Shown one piece after another: positions 9,675-19,809 of a stretch of 64,000 nt of DNA; position 1 is the first letter of the stretch, and every line of letters begins with the position of its first letter. Location: positions 1 to 64,000 of the forward strand of contig NC_005295.2 in the NCBI RefSeq assembly GCF_000026005.1. Reading direction: 5' to 3'. This DNA is from Ehrlichia ruminantium str. Welgevonden. GTDB lineage: Bacteria > Pseudomonadota > Alphaproteobacteria > Rickettsiales > Anaplasmataceae. The position numbers and the translations under genes were made by a program. The notes under the pieces are model-generated. The model was not told where the DNA came from, did not search any database, and saw only the letters and a list, made by a program, of their open reading frames with translations.

Positions 9675-10880
9675 CTATATATAAGCATGAGATATATTTT
9701 TATTAAAATGAAATTTGCGATTTATTTGCAAAGCAAGATCTTCTTTTTCCCATGAAAAACTTCCATTTAAACTAGGAACTCTACCAAAATGCCCATAAGA
9801 AGATGTAATCTTATAAATAGGATTAAATAATAATAAATGCTTACATATTCCATAGGGAGATAAATCTATGTTATCCATTATAAATTTCTGAATCTCATTA
9901 TCATCAATTACACCTGTACCAAAAGTATTCACATAAAAAGAAGTAGGAGATGAAATTCCAATAGCATATGATATTTGCACTAAACATTTAGTAGCTAACT
10001 TAGCAGAAACTATGTTTTTAGCTAAATAACGAGCCATATAAGCAGCAGATCTATCTACTTTACTTGGATCTTTTCCAGAAAATGCCCCTCCACCATGAGG
10101 TACATGTCCACCATAAGTATCTATCATAATCTTACGACCTGTTAAACCACAATCTCCTACTGGACCACCTATTACAAATCTCCCTGTTGTATTAACTAAA
10201 AAATTACTATCAGAACACATCCATCCCTTAGGTAAGGATTTACTGACATAAGGATATACAATTTCCCTAATTTGATTTTGAGTAATATATTCAGGATGCT
10301 GTATAGAAAGTATAACATTAGATACTTTAACTGGTATATTATTTTCATATACTAACGTAATTTGTGTTTTGGCATCTGGTCCAAGCTTTGGTATTTCACA
10401 ACTTTTTACTGCATCCATAATATTTCTTAAAATCAGATGAGAATAAAAAATTGAAGCAGGCATAAGAGTTTCTGTCTCATTTATAGCATATCCATAAACT
10501 ATACCTTGATCACCAGCACCTTGATTTTCACCAGAATTAACTCCAACAATTATGTCAGGAGATTGTTCATGTATTAATATTTCAATATCAACATTCTCCC
10601 AATGAAAACCATCTTGCTCATAACCTATTTCCTTTATAACACTCCTAGCTATAGATTGAATAATAGAATTATCAACATTAACTCCACAAATTTCACCAGC
10701 AATAAAAACCTTATTTTTTGTAACTAAAGTTTCAATAGCAGTATGTACAAACGGATTTAACGATATATAATAATCTAGTATTGCATCAGATATTTGATCA
10801 GCAATTTTATCAGGATGCCCACTAGAAACAGACTCACTAGTTATAATGTAACTAGATGGACAGTTTTTATAATAAAACAT
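9675..10880 (-). CDS. metK: S-adenosylmethionine synthetase
   Basis: Makes S-adenosylmethionine from ATP and methionine in the cytosol. The 401 aa cover the whole family. The ATP-binding SGHPDKIADQISDA motif is near residues 20-33 (catalytic His22), GAGDQG at 121-126, and the phosphate loop GGGAFSGKDPSKVDRSAAY from 263. No S-adenosylmethionine riboswitch could be recognised in the upstream region. The gene is monocistronic and flanked by long spacers on both sides. Confidence 0.97.
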   Translation of the reverse strand: MFYYKNCPSSYIITSESVSSGHPDKIADQISDAILDYYISLNPFVHTAIETLVTKNKVFIAGEICGVNVDNSIIQSIARSVIKEIGYEQDGFHWENVDIEILIHEQSPDIIVGVNSGENQGAGDQGIVYGYAINETETLMPASIFYSHLILRNIMDAVKSCEIPKLGPDAKTQITLVYENNIPVKVSNVILSIQHPEYITQNQIREIVYPYVSKSLPKGWMCSDSNFLVNTTGRFVIGGPVGDCGLTGRKIMIDTYGGHVPHGGGAFSGKDPSKVDRSAAYMARYLAKNIVSAKLATKCLVQISYAIGISSPTSFYVNTFGTGVIDDNEIQKFIMDNIDLSPYGICKHLLLFNPIYKITSSYGHFGRVPSLNGSFSWEKEDLALQINRKFHFNKNISHAYI

Positions 10881-11529
10881 GTTAAAAACATAAACCTAAA
10901 GACTTTTATAGTACCAAATATGAAATTAATAAACAATATATAATCAATCACTTAATAATATCAAACTTACTATAAAAGATATAAATATTTCATTATATCA
11001 GTTATCCTACATAAATAAAAACATATAGTTATTATAAAATTAACATTAATACAATAAATACACTGACTTTTTTCATTATTATATTAAACTATATTTATCA
11101 TAATTCTGTTAGATACGACATAATGATTATTCTTATAGTAATTTTACATATAAAAATATCACTAAATAATAAAAATATTATCAATATAATTAAATCAGCT
11201 AATTAAAGTACATAAATATATTTAACATGTAAATTATATTAAGAAAATATCAGGATTATCCATTATTAGTGTCTATATTCAACTTTATTGAGTTATGATT
11301 AGTAATTCTACATAATGTTGAAATATGCAATTATTGCTAACTAATAAATGTATTATCATTAATTATATATTTATCTCTAGATTATTTAATTAGAATATTA
11401 ACTAGAATATTAACTAATCTATTTACACTAAGTATTTACATTACATAAATACATTAAAATCAATACCAACACAATAAACTTACAAACTTGACAAATATGT
11501 CAATTAAAGTACCATCATACTAACGTATT
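10881..11529. other. Gene-free spacer upstream of metK and tRNA-Arg
   Basis: About 650 bp of A+T-rich DNA between the metK start and tRNA-Arg. The end of it holds the tRNA promoter (see 11488-11515). A short duplicated phrase, attaactagaatattaact, occurs at about 11395-11420. Nothing else is recognised. Confidence 0.6.
11488..11515 (+). promoter_or_regulatory. Promoter of tRNA-Arg, overlapping a palindrome
   Basis: A perfect -35 hexamer TTGACA at 11488-11493 and a weak -10 TACCAT at 11510-11515, spaced 16 bp; the predicted start is a few bases before the mature tRNA. The -35 box is also the left arm of a perfect inverted repeat, TTGACA-AATA-TGTCAA (11488-11503), which could be an operator or chance. 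Confidence 0.5.
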
Positions 11530-11606
11530 GTGTCCGTAGCTCAGCTGGATAGAGCATCAGCCTTCTAAGTTGTTGGTCAGGGGTTCGAATCCCTTCGGAC
11601 ACACCA
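11530..11606 (+). tRNA. tRNA-Arg (anticodon TCT)
   Basis: Full cloverleaf. The acceptor stem GTGTCCG/CGGACAC has 7 perfect pairs, the D arm is GCTC...GAGC, the anticodon loop CTTCTAA carries TCT, and the T loop is GGTTCGAATCC. Discriminator A and an encoded CCA end at 11604-11606. It reads AGA and AGG, and AGA is a heavily used arginine codon in the genes here. Confidence 0.97.
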
Positions 11607-11660
11607 TAACCTAAGATAGGTACCTATTTTTTTAATATTTTTATACATTACAGTACCTCC

Positions 11661-12833
11661 ATGAATCACAGTAAATATTATGATGTAGTTATTTTAGGTG
11701 CAGGAATTAATGGGATAATTACATCGATAGCGTTACATCAACTTTCTCTTTCCGTAGCATTAATAGATAAAAATGAAATTCTATTATCAATACCAAATGA
11801 CAGAGTATTTGCTTTATCAAAAAAATCTCAGGAAATATTAGATAAATTCAATATATGGGATAATATAAAAAAATTTTGTCCTATATTAGATATTTTGATT
11901 AAAGATGGAAACAGTTCAACATTTGCTCATTTTGGACATAATCAGGTATCTGATAATCCAATGGGCTATACAGTAGAAACTGAATTTTTATGTAAAGCTT
12001 TAAAAAAACATCTAAAAAAAATAGATTTATATTCTCAATGTACATACAAATCATTAGATATCACTTATGACTTAGTAAATATAGAATTAATAAATAACAC
12101 AAAATTATCAACTCCTCTTTTAATATGTGCCGAAGGTAAGCACTCAAATCTTAAAAAGATACTTAATATACCATACATTAGCTATGATTACTCTCAAAGT
12201 TGTATTGTTTGTAACGTAACACATACAAACAACCATAACAATATAGCTGTTGAACACTTTTTTCCTGGAGGACCATTTGCAATACTTCCTATGTATGGTC
12301 AATATAAATCTTCTATAGTTTGGACTAATAAAACATATATAAGTAATATGCTTATGAAATTAAGTAAAAATGATTTCATGTTAGAGTTAGAAAAAAAGTG
12401 TAAACCTTACTTAGGTAACATAAAACTAGATAGTAACATAATGTGCTTTCCTTTACATTTAGTTTTTACTAAGCATTTATATAAGAACAGAGTTGCATTA
12501 ATAGGTGATGCTGCCCATGCTATACATCCTATAGCAGGTCAGGGATTAAATCTAGGTATAAGAGATATAGATAAATTAGTAAGCAACATAAAATCAGCAA
12601 AACAATACGGTATAGATATAGGAAGTAATTATGTTTTAAAAAACTTTTCTTATGATAGATATTTTGATAATTTTTCTATGGCATTATTTACAACATGTAT
12701 TAATGGCATATTTTCAACAAAAAACTGTATAACAAAATCTATAAGATTTGCTGGATTATCACTAGTACAAAGTTCAAAAACTATAAAAAACATGATGATC
12801 AAACATGCTATGGGAATAGGAAAACTAAACTAA
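11661..12833 (+). CDS. UbiH/UbiF/COQ6-family FAD-dependent ubiquinone hydroxylase
   Basis: Flavoprotein monooxygenase that hydroxylates the ring of a ubiquinone precursor, probably at the membrane surface. The 390 aa contain the FAD-binding VVILGAGINGI motif at 9-19, the DRVFALS motif at about 47-53, and the second FAD motif GDAAHAIHPIAGQGLNLGIRD from about 282. Which ring position it hydroxylates cannot be told from sequence; alphaproteobacterial members often have broadened regioselectivity, so no symbol is given. Its 3' end is copied in tandem downstream. Confidence 0.9.
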   Translation: MNHSKYYDVVILGAGINGIITSIALHQLSLSVALIDKNEILLSIPNDRVFALSKKSQEILDKFNIWDNIKKFCPILDILIKDGNSSTFAHFGHNQVSDNPMGYTVETEFLCKALKKHLKKIDLYSQCTYKSLDITYDLVNIELINNTKLSTPLLICAEGKHSNLKKILNIPYISYDYSQSCIVCNVTHTNNHNNIAVEHFFPGGPFAILPMYGQYKSSIVWTNKTYISNMLMKLSKNDFMLELEKKCKPYLGNIKLDSNIMCFPLHLVFTKHLYKNRVALIGDAAHAIHPIAGQGLNLGIRDIDKLVSNIKSAKQYGIDIGSNYVLKNFSYDRYFDNFSMALFTTCINGIFSTKNCITKSIRFAGLSLVQSSKTIKNMMIKHAMGIGKLN

Positions 12834-13200
12834 TCACTATCTATCTTATATTAATTTTTTTAATGCATTACTTATAAGATTTTATACATAAAATTTCAAA
12901 AAGACTTGATGGATTATCACTAGTACAAAGTTCAAAAACTATAAAAAACATGATGATCAAACATGTTATAGGAATAGAAAAACTAAACTAATCACTATCT
13001 ATCTTATATTAATTTTTTTAATACATTACTTATAAGATTTTATATATAAAATTTCAAAAAGACTTGATGGATTATCACTAACTCAAAATTCAAAAACTAT
13101 AAAAAACATGATGATTAAACATGTTATAGGAATAGAAAAGCTAAACTAATCACTATCTATCTTATATTAATTTTTTAATACATTACTTATAAGATTTCAA
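12834..13200 (+). repeat. Tandem copies of the 3' end of the UbiH-type gene
   Basis: The last ~80 bp of the upstream gene plus its first ~75 bp of 3' flank recur in tandem with an exact 158-bp period (landmark ggattatcacta at 12753 in the gene, then 12911 and 13069). The two copies differ from the gene at a handful of positions and have no start codon. A more diverged fourth trace (ttcaagttccaaaaattataaaaacatgttatgg) is visible near 13666. Confidence 0.9.
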
Positions 13201-13717
13201 AAACGTACCAATAATTATAAGTTTGATACTAACTTGATTATATAAGACAATAGATTTTTTTATAAATCTACTATCTTTTATTTTATATGATTTTTATATA
13301 CTAATATGTTCCCTATAATAAGTTATTATAAAATTTCATTCATAACATCCTATGAAAAGTTTTTAACTATAATAAAACCCAACAATATAAGTTATATTTA
13401 AATATAATAATTGAAATTAGTAAGTTTAAATTATGTAAGATACATAATATTTTACTGAATATAATTATGGACTTCCTTAAAATAGGTTAATTAACTTATG
13501 TAACTTACTTACACATACTTTTGATATACCACATACAATATAAATATATATATACTTAACATCTATTTCATAAATAAAAAAAACATAATTACAAAACACA
13601 AACAGAAATACAAAATTTCTGCTTCCTTAAATTTATCTACTTTTATTTATAGTATAAACTAATATCTTCAAGTTCCAAAAATTATAAAAACATGTTATGG
13701 TAATAAAAAGATATAAG
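13201..13717. other. Gene-free spacer after the 158-bp repeats
   Basis: About 500 bp of A+T-rich DNA without a plausible gene. The last 50 bp carry a decayed trace of the upstream repeat (near 13666-13710), which suggests an older, longer array. Confidence 0.55.
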
Positions 13718-14299
13718 CTATCTACCATTAATTATATCATTTTTCTTATCAGATTCTTCTTCAGCTTTTTTATTTTTTAAGCATAAGATTTCAGAAATCA
13801 TCCTATCAATAGATCCTTCAATATTGATCATTGCTTTCTTTTTTATATTATACATTTCATTACGATAGTTATTGCGTATAGATCTACCATCATTAACAAG
13901 ATTATCGTTACCAAGTTTTACGCCAATATTAATATTACTTCCATTTCTTTTAAACAAAGAACATATGTACTCATATAGAGAGCGAAAGAATTTTTTCCAG
14001 TTTATTTTAGAAATTTTTAAATACAACAAAAAAGGAACAATCAATGACACACCCATTTTAAAAAATGTTGAATAAGTTAGTGAATTATAATTATAATAAC
14101 ACCACTTCAAATATGTGTATGCATAAACAACAATATCCTTAGGGTTTTTGTACGAAAAAGCTACAGAAATACCATCTTTCATGGTAATAAATATAAAAGA
14201 AACACAATAAGAAAATATTGCTAAATAAACTAACTTAGTAAAAATACTTTTTATATTCCTGAGAATAAAGGAAAATAACATGAATCTGTAAAAAAACAT
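13718..14299 (-). CDS. Membrane protein of unknown function
   Basis: 193 aa, not recognised. There is a basic N-terminus, a hydrophobic segment at about residues 22-40, a second at about 82-97, then a highly charged C-terminal half (about 115-193) rich in Lys, Asn and Glu and ending in a Lys/Glu/Asp-rich helix-forming stretch. This suggests two membrane passes with a soluble C-terminal domain. It is flanked by the decayed repeats and by tRNA-Gln on the same strand. The consistent open frame and alternating hydrophobic/charged organisation favour a real gene, probably genus-specific. Confidence 0.65.
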   Translation of the reverse strand: MFFYRFMLFSFILRNIKSIFTKLVYLAIFSYCVSFIFITMKDGISVAFSYKNPKDIVVYAYTYLKWCYYNYNSLTYSTFFKMGVSLIVPFLLYLKISKINWKKFFRSLYEYICSLFKRNGSNINIGVKLGNDNLVNDGRSIRNNYRNEMYNIKKKAMINIEGSIDRMISEILCLKNKKAEEESDKKNDIINGR

Positions 14300-14324
14300 A
14301 AGGCTACTATATAAATATACAAAA

Positions 14325-14399
14325 TGGCTGGGATGGAAGGATTCGAACCTTCGAATGACGGTATCAAAAACCGCTGCCTTACCACTTGGCTACATCCCA
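14325..14399 (-). tRNA. tRNA-Gln (anticodon TTG)
   Basis: On the minus strand: acceptor stem TGGGATG/CATCCCA with 7 pairs, D arm with AAGTGGTAAGGC, anticodon loop TTTTTGA with anticodon TTG, T arm GAAGGTTCGAATCCTTC, discriminator G and an encoded CCA at 14325-14327. Length is 75 nt. Confidence 0.96.
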
Positions 14400-14659
14400 T
14401 CTATTCTATTACAAAGAATACTACTATAGTAATTATTAAACCTTACTCTATGATTAATAAAGATTATACTGATAGAGTAAAAATGCAAGAAAATTTCAAA
14501 ACATTTATATCAACAAATAAAAATCCATTTTCTAAATTAATTAATCAAAATTTTCATAAAGTATGATAAAAAATTAATAATACAAAAAAAATAAACCTTG
14601 TATAACTTTAATTTATTCCCCTATAATAGGACTATGCTAGAACTGGTTATATATTATTT

Positions 14660-15502
14660 GTGAATTTTCAGAGTATAATAAAAAACTTACAAAGTTATTG
14701 GGAAGATTATGGGTGTACAATATTTCAGCCGTATACTTCTGAATTAGGTGCAGCAACTTTACATCCAGCAACTTCAATGACAGCTATTTCAAAAAAACCA
14801 TCAAAATTAGCATATGTTCAACCTGTAATAAGACCATGTGATGGGAGATATGGTGATAATCCTAACCGTTTATATCAGCATCACCAATATCAAGTACTAA
14901 TTAAACCTTCTAATACAGATCTACAATCAGATTATCTAAAAAGTCTAGAAAAAATAGGAATATCTATAGAAACTCATGATATTAAGTTCATAGAGGATGA
15001 TTGGGAAAATCCAAGCATTGGTGCTTGGGGATTAGGATGGGAAGTTACATGTAATGGAATGGAAATAACTCAATTCACATATATGCAACAAGTAGGAGGT
15101 ATTGAATGTTCTTTAGTACCTGGAGAAATCGCTTATGGTTTAGAAAGAATAGCAATGATTGTTCAAAATATTGATAATGTCTATAAGATAACATGGGATG
15201 ATTCTGGAACAACATACGGAGATATATTTAAACAACGTGAATATGAGTTTTCAAAATTATCTCTAGATTACTATGATGTAGATACCCTTTTTAAACAGTT
15301 TAATGAAACTGAACAAATATGCATTTCTTTAATAGAAAAAAAATTCCCACTGGCAGCATATGATTTTTGTACAAAAGCAAGTCATATTCTTAATCTACTT
15401 GAATCACGTGGAGTAATTGGAGTTAATGAGCGTGCAGCATACATATTACGTGTGCGTAAACTTGCAAATTTATGTTGTAGCTTATATACTCAGTGTCATT
15501 AA
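14660..15502 (+). CDS. glyQ: Glycyl-tRNA synthetase alpha subunit
   Basis: Catalytic subunit of the bacterial alpha2beta2 glycyl-tRNA synthetase. The 280 aa, starting at a GTG codon, match the family closely: SIIKNLQSYWEDYGCTIFQPY, GAATLHPATS, YVQPVIRPCDGRYGDNPNRLYQHHQ and the class II motif region TCNGMEITQFTYMQQVGG. No in-frame ATG fits as well as the GTG. glyS follows 14 bp downstream, so the two subunits are co-transcribed. Confidence 0.97.
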   Translation: MNFQSIIKNLQSYWEDYGCTIFQPYTSELGAATLHPATSMTAISKKPSKLAYVQPVIRPCDGRYGDNPNRLYQHHQYQVLIKPSNTDLQSDYLKSLEKIGISIETHDIKFIEDDWENPSIGAWGLGWEVTCNGMEITQFTYMQQVGGIECSLVPGEIAYGLERIAMIVQNIDNVYKITWDDSGTTYGDIFKQREYEFSKLSLDYYDVDTLFKQFNETEQICISLIEKKFPLAAYDFCTKASHILNLLESRGVIGVNERAAYILRVRKLANLCCSLYTQCH

Positions 15503-15516
15503 GTAAGTGGAACAAC

Positions 15517-17625
15517 ATGCCTTTAGAATTGTTATTTGAATGCCTATCAGAAGAAGTACCTGCTGAAATGCAAAGTAGTGCTTATTTTTATGTAGATAGC
15601 TACATAAAAAAGGAACTCAATAAGAATAATATTAGCTTCAGTTCAGTAAAGGTTTTTGTTACATCAAACAGAATATCAGTATGCGTAAGCGATATAATAA
15701 ACAATTCTTTAAAAAATGCACAAAGAGTAAAAGGACCAAGAGTGTCATCAGATAAAAGTGCAGTAGATGGATTTTTAAAAAAAGTAGGTAAAAATTTCAA
15801 TGATCTTATAATTTGTAAAGTTGGTAATGATGATTTTTATTACGCTGATATAAGTAATAAAAATGAAACTCTTATAGAGACTGTACTTTCATCAATAATA
15901 GAAAATATGTTACATAATTTCCCTTGGAACAAAAAAATGAGATGGGGAAATGGTAAAACATATTGGATACGTCCAATATTGAATTTATTGTGTATATTAG
16001 ATGGGAAAGTATTACCGGTAAAATTTGCTGATATAGAAGCAAATAATAAATCACGTGGTAATAAATATACACATAAAGAGTTTTTTGAAGTTAAAAATTT
16101 TGACTCATATGTATCACAATTACAAAATAGTAATGTAATTTTATGTCAAGAAGAAAGATTAAATTTTATATTCAATCAGATACGTAACCTAACTGAAGCT
16201 AATAATTTAGTGTGTGAAAACAATATAAAATTAATCAATGAACTTAACGGAATTTTAGAATATCCATTAGTTATAATGGGACATGTTGATAAACAATTTT
16301 CTGAATTACCAAAAGAACTTATATTAAGTGTAATGCACAATTACCAAAAATATTTAGCAGTTTTTACAAGTGATAAAATAACAAACTTTATTACAATATC
16401 TAGTATATCAAATGACAGTATATTGCAAGGCCATAACAATGTTTTAAATGCTAGATTAGTAGATGCAAGTTTCTTAATAAAAAAGGATAAAGAATATAGC
16501 ATAGATTACTATATTGAAAAATTAAAACATATAGTATTTCATGCAAAACTTGGATCTATTTTTGAAAAAGTAAATCGTATTGTTGCTTTATCAAAATATA
16601 TTTCTATGTGGATACCACATTCATCACTAATAAAGGTTGAAAGAGCAGCAGAATTATCAAAATTTGATTTAGCAACATTAGCTGTAAAAGAATTTCCTGA
16701 GTTACAAGGAATTATGGGAGGTTATTATGCTTCTCATTTTGGTGAAATACCTGAAATATCAGAATCTATAGTAAGTTATTATGAACCAACTAATTCAAGT
16801 AAGAAAACTCCATCCTCTCCAATTGCAATAACTTTGTCTATATCAGATAAATTAGATACATTAGTTGGAATGGTAGTTGCAGGAGAACAAGTTACTGGTT
16901 CTCGAGATCCTTTTTCTATGAGAAGAATGGCAATATCAATAATTAGAGTAATTATAGAAAATAATATAAATATACCAATAAGGCTATTAATAGAGAAGTC
17001 TGTATCTTTATATTCTAATAGATTAGTAGAAGGAAAAACGATAAGAAAGATAAAAGATGTTATATCAAGAACAAATAAAAAAAAGAGTATTGTTTCCTAT
17101 GTATTAGAGTTTTGTTCAAACAGATTTAAAATAATGCTCAAAGATTATGGTATAAGAGAAGATGTTATTAGAGCAGTACTTGATAACGATAAGAAATTTA
17201 ATAATCTTTTAATGATAAAAAAAGAAGCTATAGTTCTTAATAGTTACATAGATACTGAAAATGGTAAGGAAATAATTAAAGCTTATAAAAGGTTACATAA
17301 TATAATAAGTAAAGACAATGTTATTAATAGCATAATAAAATGCAATAAAAAGTTATTTTCAACAAATGAAGAAATTAATTTATGTAAAGAAACTATATAC
17401 CAAAAGGGCAACATAAAAAAGCTATTAAAAAATAAAAAATTTAACGAGTCATTAGACAACCTGTATAATCTGAGTTGTTATGTTAACAATTTTATGGATA
17501 ATATAAAAGTAAACGATGTAACAAATAAAGCGTTATATAAAAATAGGCTTTCTCTTATTAAAACTACATTTTATATTTTCAATTTAGTAACAGATTTTAA
17601 TAAGATTAAAAATACACATAAGTAA
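15517..17625 (+). CDS. glyS: Glycyl-tRNA synthetase beta subunit
   Basis: tRNA-recognition subunit of the tetrameric glycyl-tRNA synthetase. The start is placed at the ATG at 15517, where the family's N-terminus (MPLELLFECLSEEVPA) begins; a GTG at 15493, overlapping glyQ, would add 8 residues and cannot be excluded. It is 702 aa, close to the usual ~690. Signatures include FPWNKKMRWG, WIRPI, ILEYPLVIMGHVD, the HD-type segment AKLGSIFEKVNRI, and FPELQGIMGGYYA. The C-terminal anticodon-binding domain is Lys/Asn-rich and diverged, as is usual in very A+T-rich genomes. Confidence 0.96.
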   Translation: MPLELLFECLSEEVPAEMQSSAYFYVDSYIKKELNKNNISFSSVKVFVTSNRISVCVSDIINNSLKNAQRVKGPRVSSDKSAVDGFLKKVGKNFNDLIICKVGNDDFYYADISNKNETLIETVLSSIIENMLHNFPWNKKMRWGNGKTYWIRPILNLLCILDGKVLPVKFADIEANNKSRGNKYTHKEFFEVKNFDSYVSQLQNSNVILCQEERLNFIFNQIRNLTEANNLVCENNIKLINELNGILEYPLVIMGHVDKQFSELPKELILSVMHNYQKYLAVFTSDKITNFITISSISNDSILQGHNNVLNARLVDASFLIKKDKEYSIDYYIEKLKHIVFHAKLGSIFEKVNRIVALSKYISMWIPHSSLIKVERAAELSKFDLATLAVKEFPELQGIMGGYYASHFGEIPEISESIVSYYEPTNSSKKTPSSPIAITLSISDKLDTLVGMVVAGEQVTGSRDPFSMRRMAISIIRVIIENNINIPIRLLIEKSVSLYSNRLVEGKTIRKIKDVISRTNKKKSIVSYVLEFCSNRFKIMLKDYGIREDVIRAVLDNDKKFNNLLMIKKEAIVLNSYIDTENGKEIIKAYKRLHNIISKDNVINSIIKCNKKLFSTNEEINLCKETIYQKGNIKKLLKNKKFNESLDNLYNLSCYVNNFMDNIKVNDVTNKALYKNRLSLIKTTFYIFNLVTDFNKIKNTHK

Positions 17626-17689
17626 GTCTTGAATTTTTATGAAATCATATATAAATACTTTACCTATACTCATTAATCAATGAATTAGC

Positions 17690-18838
17690 ATGAGCAAAAG
17701 TGACTATTACGATCTATTAGGTTTAAGTAAAAATGCAACACCTGAAGAAATAAAAAAAGCATACAGAAAAATGGCACTTAAGTATCATCCTGATAAAAAT
17801 CCAGGTGATAAAGCTGCAGAAGAAAAATTTAAAGAATTATCAGAAGCTTATGATGTACTGATAGATAAGGATAAAAGAGCAGCATATGATAGATATGGAC
17901 ACAGTGCATTTAGTGATGGAAGTGGAAGAGGAGGATTTGATTTTAATAGTGGATTTTCTACAGATTTTTCTGATATATTTAATGATCTTTTTGGAGGAGG
18001 ATTTAGGGGAGGAAGAAGTTCATCTAAAAGACAAGATGGTGGTACTGTAGGATCAGATCTAAGACTTGATATAGAAATAACATTGGAGGATTCTTTTAAC
18101 GGTACAAAAGTTCCTATAAATTACGTTACACATGTTAAGTGTTCTAGCTGCAGTGGATCAGGAAGTGAAGGATCTGTAAAATCTGTGCAATGTAATACAT
18201 GTCATGGTGCTGGTAACATTAGGACACAACAGGGTTTCTTTACAATAGAAAGGACTTGTCATGTATGTAACGGAGAAGGAGAGATAATTAAGAATAAGTG
18301 TAAGAAATGTAGTGGAAGTGGTCGCGTAAGAGATGAAGTTAATTTATTAGTTACAGTTCCAAAGGGAATAGAGAGTGGCGACAAAATTAGATTAAATGGC
18401 AAGGGAGAAGCAGGATATAGAGGAGCACAAAGTGGTGACTTGTATGTATACCCTAACATAAAAAAACACAAGTTTTTCACACGTAATGGAGCAGATCTTT
18501 ATTGTAATGTTCCAATAAAGATGATTCTTGCTACGTTAGGAGGACATATAGAAATGCCTTCTATAGATGGAACATGGACAAAAGTTAAGGTTCCTGAAGG
18601 ATCACAAAATGGGGATAAATTGAGACTAAAAGAAAAAGGAATGCCAGTTATTAATTCCTCAAGAAGAGGAGATATGTATATCCAAATAACGGTAGAAACT
18701 CCTATAAACTTAACAAAACAACAAAAAGAACTTCTTAAAAAGTTTGATGAGGAACCCAATACTGTGGAATGTAACCCGCAATCTACAGGTTTTTTTCAAA
18801 AAGTAAAGAGTTTCTGGAATGATATTAGATCAAGCTAG
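17690..18838 (+). CDS. dnaJ: Chaperone DnaJ (Hsp40, type I)
   Basis: Co-chaperone that stimulates DnaK ATPase activity and delivers unfolded substrates. The 382 aa include an N-terminal J domain with HPD at 33-35, a Gly/Phe-rich linker (about 75-120), four CxxCxGxG zinc repeats at 151, 168, 190 and 204, and the C-terminal substrate-binding domain. The dnaK gene that often precedes dnaJ is not beside it here. It is convergent with nadC, 30 bp away. Confidence 0.97.
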   Translation: MSKSDYYDLLGLSKNATPEEIKKAYRKMALKYHPDKNPGDKAAEEKFKELSEAYDVLIDKDKRAAYDRYGHSAFSDGSGRGGFDFNSGFSTDFSDIFNDLFGGGFRGGRSSSKRQDGGTVGSDLRLDIEITLEDSFNGTKVPINYVTHVKCSSCSGSGSEGSVKSVQCNTCHGAGNIRTQQGFFTIERTCHVCNGEGEIIKNKCKKCSGSGRVRDEVNLLVTVPKGIESGDKIRLNGKGEAGYRGAQSGDLYVYPNIKKHKFFTRNGADLYCNVPIKMILATLGGHIEMPSIDGTWTKVKVPEGSQNGDKLRLKEKGMPVINSSRRGDMYIQITVETPINLTKQQKELLKKFDEEPNTVECNPQSTGFFQKVKSFWNDIRSS

Positions 18839-18868
18839 AAGTTTTTATAATAATGAAAACTAAGTGTA

Positions 18869-19702
18869 TTAAACATTATGCACAATATCTAGGCCTATGT
18901 CTTTGTTTTTAAATGAATGGGTTATGCATCCAATAGAAATGTAGTCCACACCTGTCATTGCAATACTCCTCACATTTCTTATATCTATACAACCAGAAGC
19001 TTCTAAGATTGATTTTCCATTCACTATAGATACTGCTTGTTCTATTTCTGTTATACTCATATTATCTAGTAGAATCATATTTACATTATTAAGTAACGAC
19101 TCCTCAACTTGAGAAATATTATCACATTCAACAGCAATGTACTCATCTTTTAAATTTTCCTTAATCCGTTGTATAGCTAAAGTTATGCTACCACAACTAG
19201 CTATATGATTATCCTTTATAAGGATACCATCATATAGACTATTTCTATAATTTTCCCCACCCCCTATGTGTACTGAGTATTTGTCTAGTATTCTCAATCC
19301 CGGAGTAGTCTTTCTGGTACTACGAATTTTTGCTTTTGTTCCAGTTATCTCATCGACAAATTGCTTAGTAATAGATGCTATACCAGAAGCATGCTGAATG
19401 AGATTCAGCATTACTCTTTCAATTGGCAATAGGCACTTTGCTAGTCCTTTACCACTAACTAATATACTATTTTCTCCTATAAATTCCCCATCACTTCTGT
19501 GTATTTCATAACAAATAGAACCTTTATTCATACCAAATATCTCTTCCAATATTGGCATTCCACACACCACTAGATCTTCTCTTGCACTAATAGTGAAATC
19601 AACTTGTTCATTAGTTAGTGTATTATTGGTTGTTATATCACCAATTTTACCTAGATCTTCTTTTAAAGCATTGTGTATAATTTCTGAGAATAAACCATTC
19701 AT
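18869..19702 (-). CDS. nadC: Nicotinate-nucleotide pyrophosphorylase (carboxylating)
   Basis: Converts quinolinate and PRPP to nicotinate mononucleotide in de novo NAD synthesis; it uses the product of NadA, encoded 8 kb away. The 277 aa carry the family signatures ALKEDLGKIGDITTNN, the catalytic stretch KIRSTRKTTPGLRILDKY with the conserved Arg/Lys residues, and IGGGENYRNSLYDGILIKDNHI. Ehrlichia species are known to make NAD from aspartate. Confidence 0.96.
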   Translation of the reverse strand: MNGLFSEIIHNALKEDLGKIGDITTNNTLTNEQVDFTISAREDLVVCGMPILEEIFGMNKGSICYEIHRSDGEFIGENSILVSGKGLAKCLLPIERVMLNLIQHASGIASITKQFVDEITGTKAKIRSTRKTTPGLRILDKYSVHIGGGENYRNSLYDGILIKDNHIASCGSITLAIQRIKENLKDEYIAVECDNISQVEESLLNNVNMILLDNMSITEIEQAVSIVNGKSILEASGCIDIRNVRSIAMTGVDYISIGCITHSFKNKDIGLDIVHNV

Positions 19703-19809
19703 ATTTGATACTTTTTTACATACTGTAAAATATTATAACGGATGTTGAAGTAATATAAAAATCTTATATCATTTATTATTCAAGTGTAAATTTATTTAGA
19801 TGAAATAAT

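Noticed and set aside
9675-11529. S-adenosylmethionine riboswitch upstream of metK
   Set aside because: No recognisable SAM-I or SAM-II core in the upstream 650 bp.
14324-14566. 80-codon plus-strand frame near tRNA-Gln
   Set aside because: Its first 25 codons are the antisense of tRNA-Gln; the rest is random A+T-rich sequence.
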